Part shown: positions 1 to 14,100 of the stretch, in pieces
How the letters are laid out: each line of letters begins with the position of its first letter
How positions within the stretch are numbered: position 1 is the stretch's first letter
From: Phalacrocorax aristotelis
Taxonomy: Eukaryota > Chordata > Aves > Suliformes > Phalacrocoracidae
Assembly: GCF_949628215.1 (NCBI RefSeq)
Contig: NC_134279.1
Coordinates: 63,719,766 to 63,783,765 of the forward strand
Direction: 5' to 3'
Length of the DNA: 64,000 bases
Notes under the pieces: model-generated
The model's database searches: none
Told to the model about the DNA's origin: nothing
What the model saw: the letters and a program-made list of their open reading frames with translations, nothing else
Made by a program: the position numbers and the translations under genes

Positions 1-3000
1 CCACAAGTCTCAATACTTGAATTACTAGCTAGGCATCAGCAAGTATCTGCCTACACACAACTACACATCTGCAGGAAGGAAGGGGTAAAACCATCTTAGA
101 CTGAAATCACCACCTGCCCAGCTGTAGCTCACAGTGTGGTATAAGTAAAAAGGCAAAAGGTACATATAACGTGCCAAAAAAAGTCTCTGTCTTACCAATT
201 AGTTGTACATGGCAACTAAGGGAGCCCATACATGGTAAAAAGCAGTTTAATGTAGGAAGGCTCTTATGTGACGAGGGAGTTGTAACGTAGCATACCATCT
301 TCAAACTTTTCTGTGTATGTGAAGGATATGCACCTGGAACATTTCCATATTTTCAGTGTATAAAATCTAATTTTATGTTTACCATTCAACAGAAGCCAAA
401 TTAATTCAGTGTCCTGCATCAACAACATACTTTGATAATGAAATTATGTATTTAATACTAGCCCATAGAACATGAGCTCTGACAGGTCCAGTCTTCTCTC
501 ATCCCCCAGTGAAGTCCACAGTCTCATTCAGTCTTGGATTAGATGTGAAGAACTGCAAGTAGTAAAATGGTGCACGCAGAGAGAGGGCATAAGAGCTGCA
601 GCCTGCACAGTGGACTGTGTTGTGCGAGTAGCTGAGGACTTTGCAAGCACAATCTCAAAATACCCTGAAGATGTTATAAAGCGATACAGTGTTAAGTCAG
701 TCCACTAAATTGGTTTCATCCATTTTGACAGTCTTAGCTCTCCACAGGTAGAGGGAGGGAAACAAAGCATCGTAGACACAGGACATGCCTAGATCTCTCG
801 GCACCATCCAATCTATTTGCTCACCTTATTACTTCTTCTACTTTTTAACACAGGCTTGGAAATTTATGTTATTCCTCTCTTCTTTACTGTACTGAAGATT
901 TAAGTCCCCACTCAATTTGGTTATTTGCCATAGGTATGTTTTGGGTTCCTAGCCTCTTGAAAGCAAAATAAAACAACAAATCACATATCCTAAGTATTGT
1001 TCAATCCCTCCTGGGGTCAAGCAGTCTCATAGATCAAGCTGTTGCACAGGGAAGACGACGTGATGTGCAGACTCCATCTGCCCCTGAAACGTGTGTGCAG
1101 CACCAGGCCAGCAGCATGCTGAGCCACGGCTCCATTCCGCAGAGACACTTTCCACGTTTATTGTTCTTGATTAGAAAAACATTCCAAATTTTAGAATTGA
1201 CATTTAAGACTGAATAAAGTTCCAGTTTGGTTTTATCAGGGCAAACTTTAAAATAGATTGTCTATTAGTCTTTGTTACTATATTCCTTTTATGAGTGTGA
1301 GTGGGAAGAACATTAAGGAAGGCCATAAATCAGATGCATACTTCTTGTGAGTGCAGGAAATCCTTTAACCTTTATGTTTCATAGAAATAGGAATAAATGT
1401 GGATTTATTCATATTGTCTACCTTTTCCGTAACATCACCCAAGGAGGCATTTCCAGAAGCAAAATGATCAGAAGAAGAAAACAAAAACAACAAAAAAATC
1501 CCCGAAAACACAGTGGTGCCTAAAGCACCAATTAAAAGCCATTGCCTCCCACTCATATAAAACAGAAGAGACCAAAAACACCCTGCATTTTTTTTTTTTT
1601 TTCATTTGGGTGTGGGGGATAAAGAAAAAAAACCAAAACAACAACAAAAAACCCCAACCACACCATGGTACTGAGAGTTGAGACAATTCTCTTAACACTG
1701 ACAGCATGCAAGCATGTCCATTGGAAAATAATCTGCCCTTAGTGACTAACTCCCAGCAGAAAACTTGGCTGCTTGCCAAAATGTAAATATCCCTTCATGT
1801 ACACAGGAAATAATTTCCAGTAAACCCAGAACTAGTCTAGCAGGATGGGAGATTCTGAGCAGTGCACCATCCATATATTCTTATTGGAATGGGTTAAAAG
1901 GCACTCATAGCAGTAAGTTATGCATGTCACCAGCAAGAATTTAAGCATGCAGTATAATGGTAAAGCAATTAAGAGGAGCAGTTGCTAACAGTTGCACAAC
2001 GGAGGAGTATTTTAAAATTCCTGTGCTTTTTAACAATAACGTGGAGAGATGCTGTGAAAGGTTAAAAAAAAAAAAAGCCTGGCATGGAAGGGACATTCCT
2101 TCAGTTCCTCTCAAAAGTTTGAAAAACCTCTGGATAGGAAAATAGTATTGAGCAGCCAATTCTTTCCACATTTGGCTAAGCCCTATGCCCAAAATACACA
2201 GAACACTACTTCACTTTGAAAGGATTGCAATACTCCTATCTGAGTCATCTGAAAGCAAATAAAATGAGACCTAAACAAATAAACCTAATTGTGCATGGAA
2301 ACAAATCCAGCTCTCCAGCTTGGCCATGGCTTTGTTTTTGTTAGTTTAAAGCCTGCATATGCAGTTTTAGTGGCATCAGGAGTTATACAAATATTGACGA
2401 CGAATTGCCAAATGTTGTGTTTTTCCCCTCAGCACACAGTGTGAAGAAGCTGGGGGAATGCTTCTAGGAACCTTCCCTAGTGCACTGAACCAAATCACAG
2501 CTTGATGGGATCTGCTCCAGCCTCTTCTCTGAAGGGTAGACACTAATGAGATTGATCTTGTTGATTGCTAGCGTCAAAGACTTTTATTTTTCACTCATGA
2601 ACTCTGTTGAACACAAACCCAGGCTTTCGAAACGTAGCTCAAATGTTTGCACCAGAGCCAGGGCATTGTCACATGCTCTGTCCTCCACCCCGTGATTTGT
2701 TGCTAGTTTGTGTCATCCTTAACCTGCTTCTGGTAGTTCGGCCAGAAGAGAAACAAATAAAGATGACAAGTGAGAAAACCAAGCTGCTCTCTGACATCCT
2801 TCCTTTAAAATGCTGTTGCCACTTGCTGATTGTGGAGAAGGGGCGGTTGTCTTAAGATCGAAATTGCTCATGAAATCCTGCTGTCATCTGTCAAAGGTAG
2901 ATTTCAGTCAAGTTGGTCTGAATCCTTAGCAGCTCATGAGGAGAAAGGAAAATATGTCAAATCTTGATCTGTTGCAAGCTAAAGTTAGAAGAAATATATT

Positions 3001-5089
3001 TACATTTGACTTTTAAATGAAGCCCAGACTTTCCTGTCACACAAAGCCAATGAAACAACACATATTATTCTTCTTTGCCTCACATTTGCAAGACACCTAC
3101 TGTTTTTATTATTTTGGCTGGCTGGATAATGAGGTTTCCTTTTTGCAAAAATATAAACATTTTATCCCAGGTTAAAAAAAAGAAAAATAAGGAAGAATTT
3201 TGGAATTGAATGAAGACCCTGAGAATTTTCACACAAGAAACTACAGAAATCAGGCTCATACACCCTCCTCAAAAAGCCCAACACTTAAGAGACTTATCTA
3301 CAATATTGGACAGATGAATTAATGTTCTTATTTTTTCTAATTCATCCTGAGAACTTAGAACTTGGTCTTGTACATCTCAAAGATCACCCAACTACCAGGT
3401 TACTGAACACTATGCAATGAACTCTCTTTTTTATCAGAAATGGCATGCTACACACAAGAAACTCCCCTAAGAGTTTCATCACAAGTACTGAATTTCCAGG
3501 AAGAGCTTTAGGTTTTAATTTTAACATCTCCAGCAAAGAAGTTCTTGACTAATTGTACACCTCTTCGTTTTCAGTATTATAACATCCACTCTACAGTTAC
3601 TATAGCATTATATACTCAGTATATTCAGCAAGACATTAATGCAGAAGCATCTACACAGGCTTTCTATATTGCATTTCTTATCATGGTGCAAGTGCCTCTA
3701 AGCTTGCACAGTAAAGGGTGAATCATTAAATTGGTGGAAGGAAGGCATAGCGGAAAGGCATGAGAACTTGTGGGTTTGTGAGAAAGTGGAGGAAAAAAGA
3801 TCCTCTCTATTTCACTAACTCTGGACCTTCACAAAAAAAAAAAAATGCCAACACAATGCTTGGGACTGTTCGCGCTGTGAGCAAACACTGAAATATGACA
3901 AGGCATCAAGGCATGTTGCGTTACATGATATGCAGGCAGCTGCTGTGATGGCAGTTTCAATCGACCAACTGGTGCAACGAAACAAATCTGAAATGTAAAA
4001 GCTAGATTTCCACCAAAATATTTCATTACTATTACATGCATGTAAGTCAGGGAACTCAGACTACTAATCCCCACAGCTACCCTAAGTCAGTCCTGGAGGA
4101 CAAAGCAACAACGCAGCTGCACAGATAGGGTCTCAGAAGGTATTCTAGGTTTCAGTTTGCTGACTGGAGCATGCAAAATTTCTCTAACAATGTTTTGTTG
4201 GTGTATTTTCTTTGAAAATTGTTGAAGGGGGAAAATACCCATTGCTTTTCTGTGGAATGCAAGTATGAAATGACTGCACACCAACACATGAAGACAGCCA
4301 GATATAGCCAAATTTGTATGAACACCTACTAGTGGAAAGTCCCACCCTGTGCAACAGACCTCAACAACGTTCTTTAGGTTGGAGGAGGAATAGAGAGCTG
4401 AATCTTCTTCTGTCCTTGATTGCAATTTGGACACCAGTGAACTTTATGGAATATGCCACCCTTGAAACCTGGCCTGTGCTAAAAACAGTCCCATCCCTCC
4501 CTGAAGCCCCCACCAGCCAGTCTGTCAGCACAGCGGGTGGGCTGCCGTAAGACCTCACAAGAGGTGCAGACACATTGTGCACAGCACCAGAGCCTTGCTT
4601 GCCCCATCTCAGCTGAAATACCCTGCAGGTCCCACACCATGGAGGGAGAATGACCTATCACCAAAAGTCACCAGCAAGGCAGGACAATGACATACATCCT
4701 AGCAAAGTAAGAGAGCAAGCAGGAGGGCAGGTTTTGTCAGATGTAGCAAAGCACCTTGTCTTCATGAAGAGATCCATTCAAGCCACTTTTCAAATTTCCA
4801 GAGATGAAATCAACTGGGAATGAGAAGAAGCAGAACAGAAAGCGGCATCTGAAGCTGTCCATAAAACAGGGCAATATATGTCTGGATAACAGATTACCGG
4901 ACATAAAGGGCACCTCACCAGCCTGCTTTCTCCCCATCTCTTCTGTCTTTCTCTCACACACTTACCCACTCTTCCTTGGGCTGGGTGCTTTCTTGAGCAC
5001 CGAGGCAAGTCAGTTAAAACCAAATAAAAACTATAAATATCACACATAGGAAGGAGACTGCCCTCCCAACACTGACAGCTGCTACTGCC
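1..5089. other. Intergenic DNA, no gene recognised
   Basis: AT-rich single-copy-looking sequence with scattered A or T runs, such as the T run near 1590-1602. No set of ORFs with matching splice sites and no known protein family was seen. One isolated minus-strand ORF (1365-1556) is treated as a finding. By vertebrate synteny this should be the spacer between SMIM20 and RBPJ, and no RBPJ exon was recognised. Confidence 0.6.
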
Positions 5090-5185
5090 AACCTGAACCG
5101 TGCAGGGGCACCGAGTGTCGTCGCTCCGGGCCCTCCCTCCCGCCGCCTCCCAAGGTGGGGAGATGTCACGTCAGTCTCCCAGCGC
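5090..5185. promoter_or_regulatory. Small CpG-dense patch, possible regulatory element
   Basis: About nine CpG dinucleotides fall in roughly 95 bp (around 5098-5172), whereas CpG is rare in the flanks. The patch is GC-rich and contains runs such as CCCTCCCTCCCGCCGCC followed by a CACGTCAG motif. This could be an enhancer, a minor promoter or the first exon of a non-coding transcript. No coding exon is associated with it. Confidence 0.25.
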
Positions 5186-8100
5186 AGCATACAAACTCCC
5201 CCTGAGCATGACAAGGCAAACTGTCATTTTCCACATTTTCCACCCTGGCTGCCGTTGTGGGTGGTCTGCTTGCATTTGCACAGCACTGGACACTGTGGAG
5301 TGTACAAACTGTTCCATATGGCACGGAGAGGGAAACATCCCGTGCAGAGAGAGCCATGCTAGCAATATGTTACGAAGCTGCATTTAGCAGTCATGTTACC
5401 ATATAGAGCCCCTGGTCTGTATTCGACTTGGCACATCTGAACTATTGTAAGGAGAAATGAGAACAATCATACTTCTCAGTTCATGAAAATGCAGGAAGAG
5501 TGGCTACTAGCAAGTCTGTGTGCTTTATCTGAGGGTTTTACCTGTCGCCCTTTCCTTGATATTTGCCACATGTTTAACTGTTTCTTACAATCTTCATTTT
5601 TCATTTAAATAGATTCTCCTCCTCCTTCCTCTTAACTTTCAAGGCCACGTACTTGTTTAATAGCTGATCTTCTCATGCTAATTATTTGACTGCTATTTCT
5701 GAGACACTTTGTCAAGTTATTTACCTTGCTGAAGTGACATAAGCTCTTCCCCCTCCCCTCCTCTCCCTATCCGCCCCCTGTCTGTCTGGTTTCCCCCCTC
5801 TAGTCTAGCTGAAGTGACAAACTCTCTCCCCTAGCCAAACATTTGTTTTTACAAGGTATTTTTATACCATCACCTCTTCCCTGCATCTCCTCCGCCTACC
5901 TACCACAAACATATGCTGTGGTGGGAGGACATTCTGGTTTCACATCATTTGCAATGTTAAGGTGACAAATTTCCCCTCCTTCAAGTCTTTTTTTTTTTTT
6001 TTCTTCAAGATCTGGTTTGTACAATGCAAATGGCAAAGGGCTAGTTCTCTTTGCCTTTTTTACCCTGTGCATGGAGATGCCTTTTTTTGCTTAGAACAAA
6101 TCAGTGGAAAAGAAAGCAAAAAACCGCTTGATTTATGTTATTTGAAACCTATTTGTGCTATAAAAAGATTCAAAAGTATACAGAACGAATATTGTCTAAG
6201 TTGATAGATTCCTTTTATTCATCCCAAGGAAGACGGGAATGATGAAGATTTCCAAGAAAGTAGGCAAATGTAACCACCCTACTGACTTCATTAGTCTATC
6301 ACAGTCTGTTTTTCCCTGTATTAAAATGCACATGCAGTCACATTCACACAGTAAAAACAACCTCAAGTGCTCTAAGCATCAGGCTTGGAACCATGAAAAA
6401 CATGACTGTGGCCTTCATCATACCCAATTAGGGATACGTGCACTCAGCAGTGATTCTGGTGTGGTGGAGAAATGCCTAAGCCAGCTTTAAATTAGGCAGG
6501 AACCATCTAGTTAAAACAGTACAGAGCCCAGACTGGGCTCAGCCACTCTAAATATTTACCCTACTCTGAGCTAGAGGTTGCAGGGGCATGCATACTACCA
6601 CGACTGGAGAACTTCCAGTACCTACATTCACCACTGCAAAGCTAGGACTGATGTGCTAAACATCCTGGTCATTCTAGCAGCATACATGCATGGAATAGGC
6701 CAAATTAAGACTGTTTATAAAGACTGAGTTTACGTGGCAGAATGGCTGAAAAATGTTTTTATACAGAGACTGTATCTATTCAGCACACACCATTAGACTT
6801 TTTTGAACCAGGATGAAGTCCTTTTCCCTGTCCCAGGACCAAACTGAATATTGTTCCAGGACGTCAGCTGCATTTTAATTCCCATTTTATGGAGAACTTT
6901 TAGTGCAACACACAACAATCAAAAAAAGCTATGCACCAATAATGCATCTTTGTTAATCTAATCTTGTGATTTTGTCTAATATAAGAAGGGCAAAGAAAGA
7001 GAGATTTGAAAAACAAAGCAGGGTGGGTCAACTCACTGCCAGCAGCAGGGGGAACAAAAAGGGAAAGTACTAAACAGTGAAATTTATTTATACTGTGCGG
7101 CAACAGACTCCAGAGAACAAATTATTAGCAGAAGGAGCCAGTCACAGCACATGCAAGGCTTCCCTCAAACCAAACAGATACGGCTGTCACTGTGGGCAGC
7201 CAGAGAGCAGAGAGAATGAGACAGGAAAAAACCCTCTCCACAGACTGAAAACATTTTGTAGTTAGGGACTCAGAGCAGAAAGTGGGTAGGGCCTTTTGTT
7301 TCACTTTGGTTCTAGCAAGGTCATTTGGGGGAAATGTCCGCAGAAAACCACCAGGAGTGAGCTAAGCAAAGGAGATGGGAACAATGCAAGCTGCTCAGTA
7401 AAAAAGTACACAGGTTGGAAGGACATGAGCTGTTTGTCCATCCCAAGAATTTTCAGAGATTGCCCCCTTTTGCATATTGTGGCAAAGTGAGTAGAGGACC
7501 ACCAGACCACTGCAGAGGAGCCATCCGTCAGAATTATCAGGGAATACATTGGAAAAGAAGAGCCACACACACCCCCCATCATCTGGAGCTATCAATCTTC
7601 AGGGCTCTGCTGGAAACTGTTCAGGGCAGTGCAGTCCTGCTGGCTCCTAACCCATTGCCTAACCCCTGGCACATACCCAGAACCAGGTGATATTTATTTG
7701 GCATCACATTCTTTACTAGAAAAACGATATGAAATCCCTGCTTTAACACCTTGCTGTTAGCTAAAGACACAGTCCTCTTCTGTATGCCACTGAAGACTAA
7801 CAAGTGACCTCTGGATCTCAAAATAAGCATCCAAAGATGTTGGTCCATCAGGAAAATATGCATATACATGGAAAGATTACTCCTCTCCCTTCTGGGTAAC
7901 TGGACATTTCCCTGTATTATACATTAGCTGAACATTCACTCAGCAGGTAGACATGGCACAACCTACCTGAACCTATTTTCCCTAGTGATAATCTACTCAG
8001 TACTTTACTTTTTCCATTTCCCTCCCCTCAGAAGAAGCAGTAGAAGAGAGATGTATCTTTGTGACTTGTCTTTTGTCTTCAGTCCAAGTCTCAGATTTTT

Positions 8101-11100
8101 TTCCTCCTAAAAATAGGACAAATGTATCTTTACACTAAAGCGGCTGCAGTTCACGTGTATCCAGCTGAGCTAGCCATGCAGTGGCCTGCTCAGGTCCTGT
8201 TACCAACGTAGCTGTGTCAGCATTGGCTCAGCACTGGCTGCAGACCCCATCTTATGCACCTAAGAAAACACTCAGCCAAGTAGCCATAGCTGTACTAAAC
8301 TCATTGTAGGCTATATGAATGGCAGTATCCAAAACAGGCAGTAAAAAGCTGGCTCAAATATGTCTGCAAACACTGGCATTAGCCTACCTTTGTTAACACT
8401 TTCAAAATGTTCAGAAATTTTGAGTGAAAGATGCTGCATCAGCACAAAAGAATTCCCGCAGCAGTAAACACACTTGGCTGGACCACTGCCTTTTCTTGAG
8501 CTCTGATTTACTTCAAGTAAATACAGTCATTTATTGCATGTTTCACCTTCTCGTGGAACATCTGCTGCCTGTGAGGAGCCAAATAGCAGACTCTCAGTCC
8601 TCCTGAGATACCGCTGGCTAACAACACGCATAGCTTTCCTCAGAGGCCGGTATGTCACTGAACAGTTGGCTTACTATAAACCAGCGCACACTGTAGGTGT
8701 TTCCAGCTGCCTCACGCTGCATTTGTGTCACAACCCGCGTTCCTAAGAAGCCTGTGCAGTCTGAGCCATGCTTTACACCTACCCTGGGAGCAGTACGTTT
8801 CTTATAAAGCAATTCTTTCCATCCACAAACCAGAAAAATAAGAGAAAAATCACTGGTTCTTGAGGGAAGGTCAGGAGTGTGAAAGTAAGGGGGTTGAGTG
8901 CTAGTAACACTGCTCAGCTTACTAGGAGAACATCTCTTCAGGAATAGGGAAGGATATGAAGAAAATAAATAGAGGAAGATCATGAGGATAGGGCCGAAGT
9001 CAGATGACGCTGGATGGTCAAGACACACAATGAACAAAATGCAAATGCTGACTGAAAAAGCACTGAGGAATTTAAATTTCATTCAAAACATAGTGAGCTA
9101 ATGAAAACATTCAAAGGCAAAGTTAGATATGACAGAGGCCAAAGGAATTTTTGCTGTAGGACTGTCAATAGACTGAATGGAAAGTAAAGAAAGTGGAACT
9201 GTGGCAGAATGTAGGCATTTGGCTGTGAGAAGCCCAGTCTCAGTTAGGCTGCTCACCACGGAGCAGGCAGTGTTAGAGGTGAGGCCTGAGGGCATCATGA
9301 GGCTGCAAAAGAGGGAGAAGCTGGAGCAACCTTCGAGTGACATGAGGAAAAGGTAACACAATTTGCTCCTCCGAAATATAGGATAAGTTAAGGAAATGCC
9401 CAGATTCTGTACAATGTACTTTAGGAGAAAGTGAGCCTGACTCTTACCAGTTTAGACGTCTGTAGAGTCTGCTTACTTTCACTGGCTGCACATAAACTGC
9501 TCTCAGTTTACACCAGCTTAAACCTTGTCCCCCTCCATACTCAGTGTTACCCATCTCAGTTTTAACCACATAATGGCTTCAAGCAACAGCACAAAGTCAT
9601 GCTAATCCAGCCAAGAATTCCTCAGTGCTCCCTCCCACCCTGAGAAAAGTTTTGGATATCACACACGGATAACAACAGATGGTGGCATATAGACCCCTGC
9701 ACCAAACTAGTCAAAAAGCCCAGTGGCCAAGGCTTTCCCTACATATCTGAGAACGTAGGCTCACCTCTATTCCCTGTTTCATTTTTTGAAAGTTTGAGGA
9801 GAAAGAGTTGGGGTTTGTTTTTTGTTTGCTTGTTTGCCTTAAAAAAAATCTTTAGCCAAGCTGTTTTGTTTTATATTAACATGTTGTGTTTGTCTGGCCT
9901 ATCCAGTTTAATATAGATACAAGTTTCTTTGTCCTTCCACCCAACTATCCCAGGAAGCTTGCCCACTTTAAAACGAAACAGGTTAGATATACCACTACTT
10001 TTTATTCAAGGCTGAACAGTGGGAGCTGCTTCCACAACGGCAAGATACGGCCAACTAAGCCAAACAATGTTATCTTGTATCTGGACAAGCGGCAGCTCCC
10101 CACGGTCACTGGGCTCTGCAGCTGCAGAGGTAGGGGTAGCTGCCCCTACCTCACACAAGGCCAACTTGACTGGAGTCGTTTGCCCCAGTGTAAGGCAGCA
10201 AATGGTTCTTGCACCTGTACCACATTGCCTGCAAGAACATAACCAGCTCTAGGACTCGCACTACCAAGCTGAGCTCCAAGGAAAGGGCACGAAGCAGGGC
10301 ACGCTTAGGGAGCCAACATGCAGCAGAACATGCTGAAGTGTGATTCTGGCAAAAGGGAAACTGAGGACTCTACAACTTTACATGTTCAAGAAAAAGCTTT
10401 TACCCCTTAAAACAGGCAGTATTCAGGAACTGACTTATTTAGAGAGTCAGCCTCTCTTTGGATAAGTACATCACATGAAGCGTGAACACAAAGCCAGAAG
10501 TGGGCAGAAAGCAACTGTGGCCACCTATGTAGTCTGTACAAGTCTGGTGCATCAACAAATGTATAAAAGTGACAACAGCTTTTGGAGGAGAGAATTGGAG
10601 ATGACCCAAAGGCAGGTAAGGTGATCTTGTCACTTGTATGCTCTACAGGCACATGGAAGACTACCAGGGACTAAAACTTGGCTCCTTTGCATCCCCGTGA
10701 ATGTCGTAAACACCTAACTATTGGCTAGTTTGGGGGAGGGAACACTCATTCCCATAACTTCGCACAACAAAACCTTCAAAAATTTGTTTCTATCCCCGTG
10801 TAAGGGACGGAACACCATTTTAAATCCCAGAATTTCAAGGAAAAGAACAATTGTTTACCACTCATGTTTGTAAAGAAAATAGTCCAGTTGCGTCAAAGTA
10901 CGTAATCTACCCTTACAGTACAAAGGTAAAGAGTCTTCAAACTAAACCGTTGACCTACAAGCCAACGAGGGCTACATTTTAACCTTGCATTCGGAAAAAC
11001 CTTGACCATAACTGTAGGGAGGCTCACTTGCCCCATCTACTGGTCAATGGAAAGACTGGATTTACACTACAATTAAAAGCATCAGCACTGAGGCCCCGAT

Positions 11101-14100
11101 GCAGCTGAACTTTCAGGTTCTCATTTCTAACTTTAAACAGATCTGTAAATGCCATTGACGGTAGCATTTCAGTAAGCACATAAGCGCTTTGCCGAATGGG
11201 ACCCTGAGGCTGATTGTATATCATGGCAGGAATAGGGTAATGACTTCTTTCATTCTGAAAATGCATTATTTTCACAGAAAATACTAGGACAGTGTGTTAA
11301 CCATGAAAAAAATAAATATGCTTTATTTTGTTCTGAAGCAGTCTAAGGTCATTTAATACTATAAAATAGCAGCCAGCAGAACCAATGTCACAAAATGGCC
11401 ATATGCATTGCAGCTCAGTAAAGTCATCACAAGGTTACCATGGCTTCTTAGGGATTTTTTTAAGTAGTATTTGTTTCTATTTAAATATCTATTTAAAGAG
11501 CAAGTCCAAATTCCTAACAGCCTGTTAACATTATATTTCCCGTCACTGTATGCAGGGCATCTGTCTCTCTGAAGTGGGTCTCTTTCTTCAGGGGACAGGC
11601 TGGTGTTTAGAGTGAAAATGTGAAGTTTGGGTTGAGTTGAAGAGGCCTTTTACCCTACCCCAGGTAGGAGGACTTGTCAGATGTCTTGCTTTGAGCACAT
11701 GTCTCACTCTCGTCCATGTTCTTTGAGGGCAGCACCTGCATTCATTCTGTAACATCCCCCTGCTCCACAACTCCCACACTGGTTGCAGCTCTGACCAGAT
11801 GTGCCCAGAGAAAAGTTGCAGCCAACAGAAAGGCCAGCAAAACGCCTGGCAGCAAGCTGCCCACCAGTTAATCCAATATACCTGCAAGCTGATTCACCAT
11901 GAGATCTTACACACAGCCATGCTCCCTCCACATGACCCCAGCAAGCCTCTGACAGTTTGCTTAGACAGACACTCATTATGCAAGTAACTACACCTCCTGC
12001 ATGACACACAAGTCTCCTGTCCAAAGAACTGCCACGTCTTGTAAAGTCTAGGCAGAGATGGGACTAAACTATCAGCATGACTATCTAGGCCCAGGCATGA
12101 AAGTCACAGAGGAGTTATTGTCACAACGATGGCAGAGAATGATGACCATCATTCTCAGCAAGCAGAGCCCGACATTGACTTCAGGAAGCACAGGTGGCAA
12201 AGCACAAGTGCAAACACCTATCTTAAGGAGCTATGACTCTAGTTACCCAGCAAACTCTGTGAGAATAAACCAGCCACAGCATGGAAGAGACCATAAAGGA
12301 GGAGGAGGAACAGCATCCCCACAGAGGCTCATTCATCTCAGGTGATAAACCTGAGAAGCAATTATGACTACTTCCAAATATATCATTTCTATAGCAGGCA
12401 AGGAAAGAAATCATTGGCAGTAGATCTAGACTTCCTGGTATACCAAGTGATGTGTTGCACATGCACTACTCTGAAGATCATCATGAAAGTTTTGCATAGT
12501 CTCCTCCCAGAAGTATATTTTGGGCTAAGTTATTAGTCTGAAGGGTATGGTTGACTGTTTCTGAAATTGCTAGAGTCCAAGACTCTATAATAGATAAAAC
12601 AACGGATTATAGTGTCTTGGAGCACATGCCTGCACAGCCTCATAACTGCAGGCATTTCTAGCTGACATCCCTAGAGAGGTCACAAAAATGGCCACGAGAT
12701 TTCTCAGATGAAGCATATAATAGCTAGCCCCTCAGTTACCCAGGGACTAGGGTAGAAGAAACACTGTCAGTGTCCAGAAGTGTCTGCAAGGAAAGCCCAC
12801 TAAAGACAGGCCCTGAGGGCTACCTCCCAGAGCTCTCTGAGCATCACAAGCCTGCTGGGAGATTGCCTGCAGGCATGAACCACCTGGCATACTTGCATTA
12901 GACAGCCAGGGAAGCAAATAGCCGACAGCTAAGTTATCACTTAGGACAGTGCACAGAAATGTGAACTACAAGCAGTTCTGGGCACTGCCTGAAGTGTAAG
13001 CTGGCTTCTTCAAGGGCAGGTGCTTTGGGAGTCCTGTAGCTAAGCATGCTTGGCTTCCTCAGTAATTCCTCAGCTGTGTAGGACCAGTAGCACAACTTAA
13101 AAGTATTTCAGTTCTTCAGCCTATAAAATACTGAGTGATGGAAGAGGGGCCAGAATTTACACCTGAGAAAACAGGTGCCAACTGTGCTGGGCTTGTGAAT
13201 TCATACACAGCTCCCTGTGTATGAAGACCCACCCAGAGAAATGTACCTCCCAACAGCTCAGGCTTCCTCCCTCCTGTGAGGACACATGGTGCTTAGCTCC
13301 CCAAGCAGCCACCGCCAGGGCAAAAGCTTCAACCCTGTTGTGCTGGGGGGACCCACTAAGACCAGCTGGTTGGGTGGAAGCTGCTGGAAAAGGAGCCATT
13401 ATAGGTAGTTGTGAAAGATGCTGAAAGGATGCCAGCCCAGTTTTACTAGCCACAGAGTAGTATCGTTCTCAAAAGCAGCCTCCACAGAAAAGGGTCAGGC
13501 TTCATTAATGCTCTAGTCCCCCATGGCAGATACCTTTGACAGGCCAAGATCTGACTTGTCAGGCTGGGAAAACCCACTCTGTTCGCTATACAAGGCCAGA
13601 TTTAGACATCTGACTTACATCACAAGCCCAAAGCTTATTATGTCAGTCCGAGCTGATAAATAATCCAGAAACTGGCAAAAGCAAATGTTTGGCAAGAGCT
13701 CTGAATATATACCAAGCTTTAACTGAAAGCTATGACCACGACTGCAGATAAACCATTCAGTCTTTGTTTTTCTATTGCCATCAATGTAAGTAACACAATC
13801 CTCCTCATCCGATAGCTCCCCAATCTCTGCCCCATTATCTGTGTTCAGAAACAGTCTTCAATTAGTATTTGCATGGCACTCAACATTGAGGACCCCTTTT
13901 TTTTTTTTTTAAACAAGGTGAATCAAACATCCTTGTTTTTGGTTGTGAATAATTCTATAATGAATTATGCTACTTATATACAATACATCTGAGGGAGGAA
14001 TTCTAGCACTGTTCTTCTCTGAAAGATTTTCTTGGTTATATAATTTTTCTTCCCTTTTACCTTTTTCCTGGAAACAAAGTCTGCATTCTTCAGCTGTGAC

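Noticed and set aside
9886-10242. 118-codon plus-strand ORF
   Set aside because: No domain, no splice partners and an ordinary AT-rich context; consistent with a chance frame.
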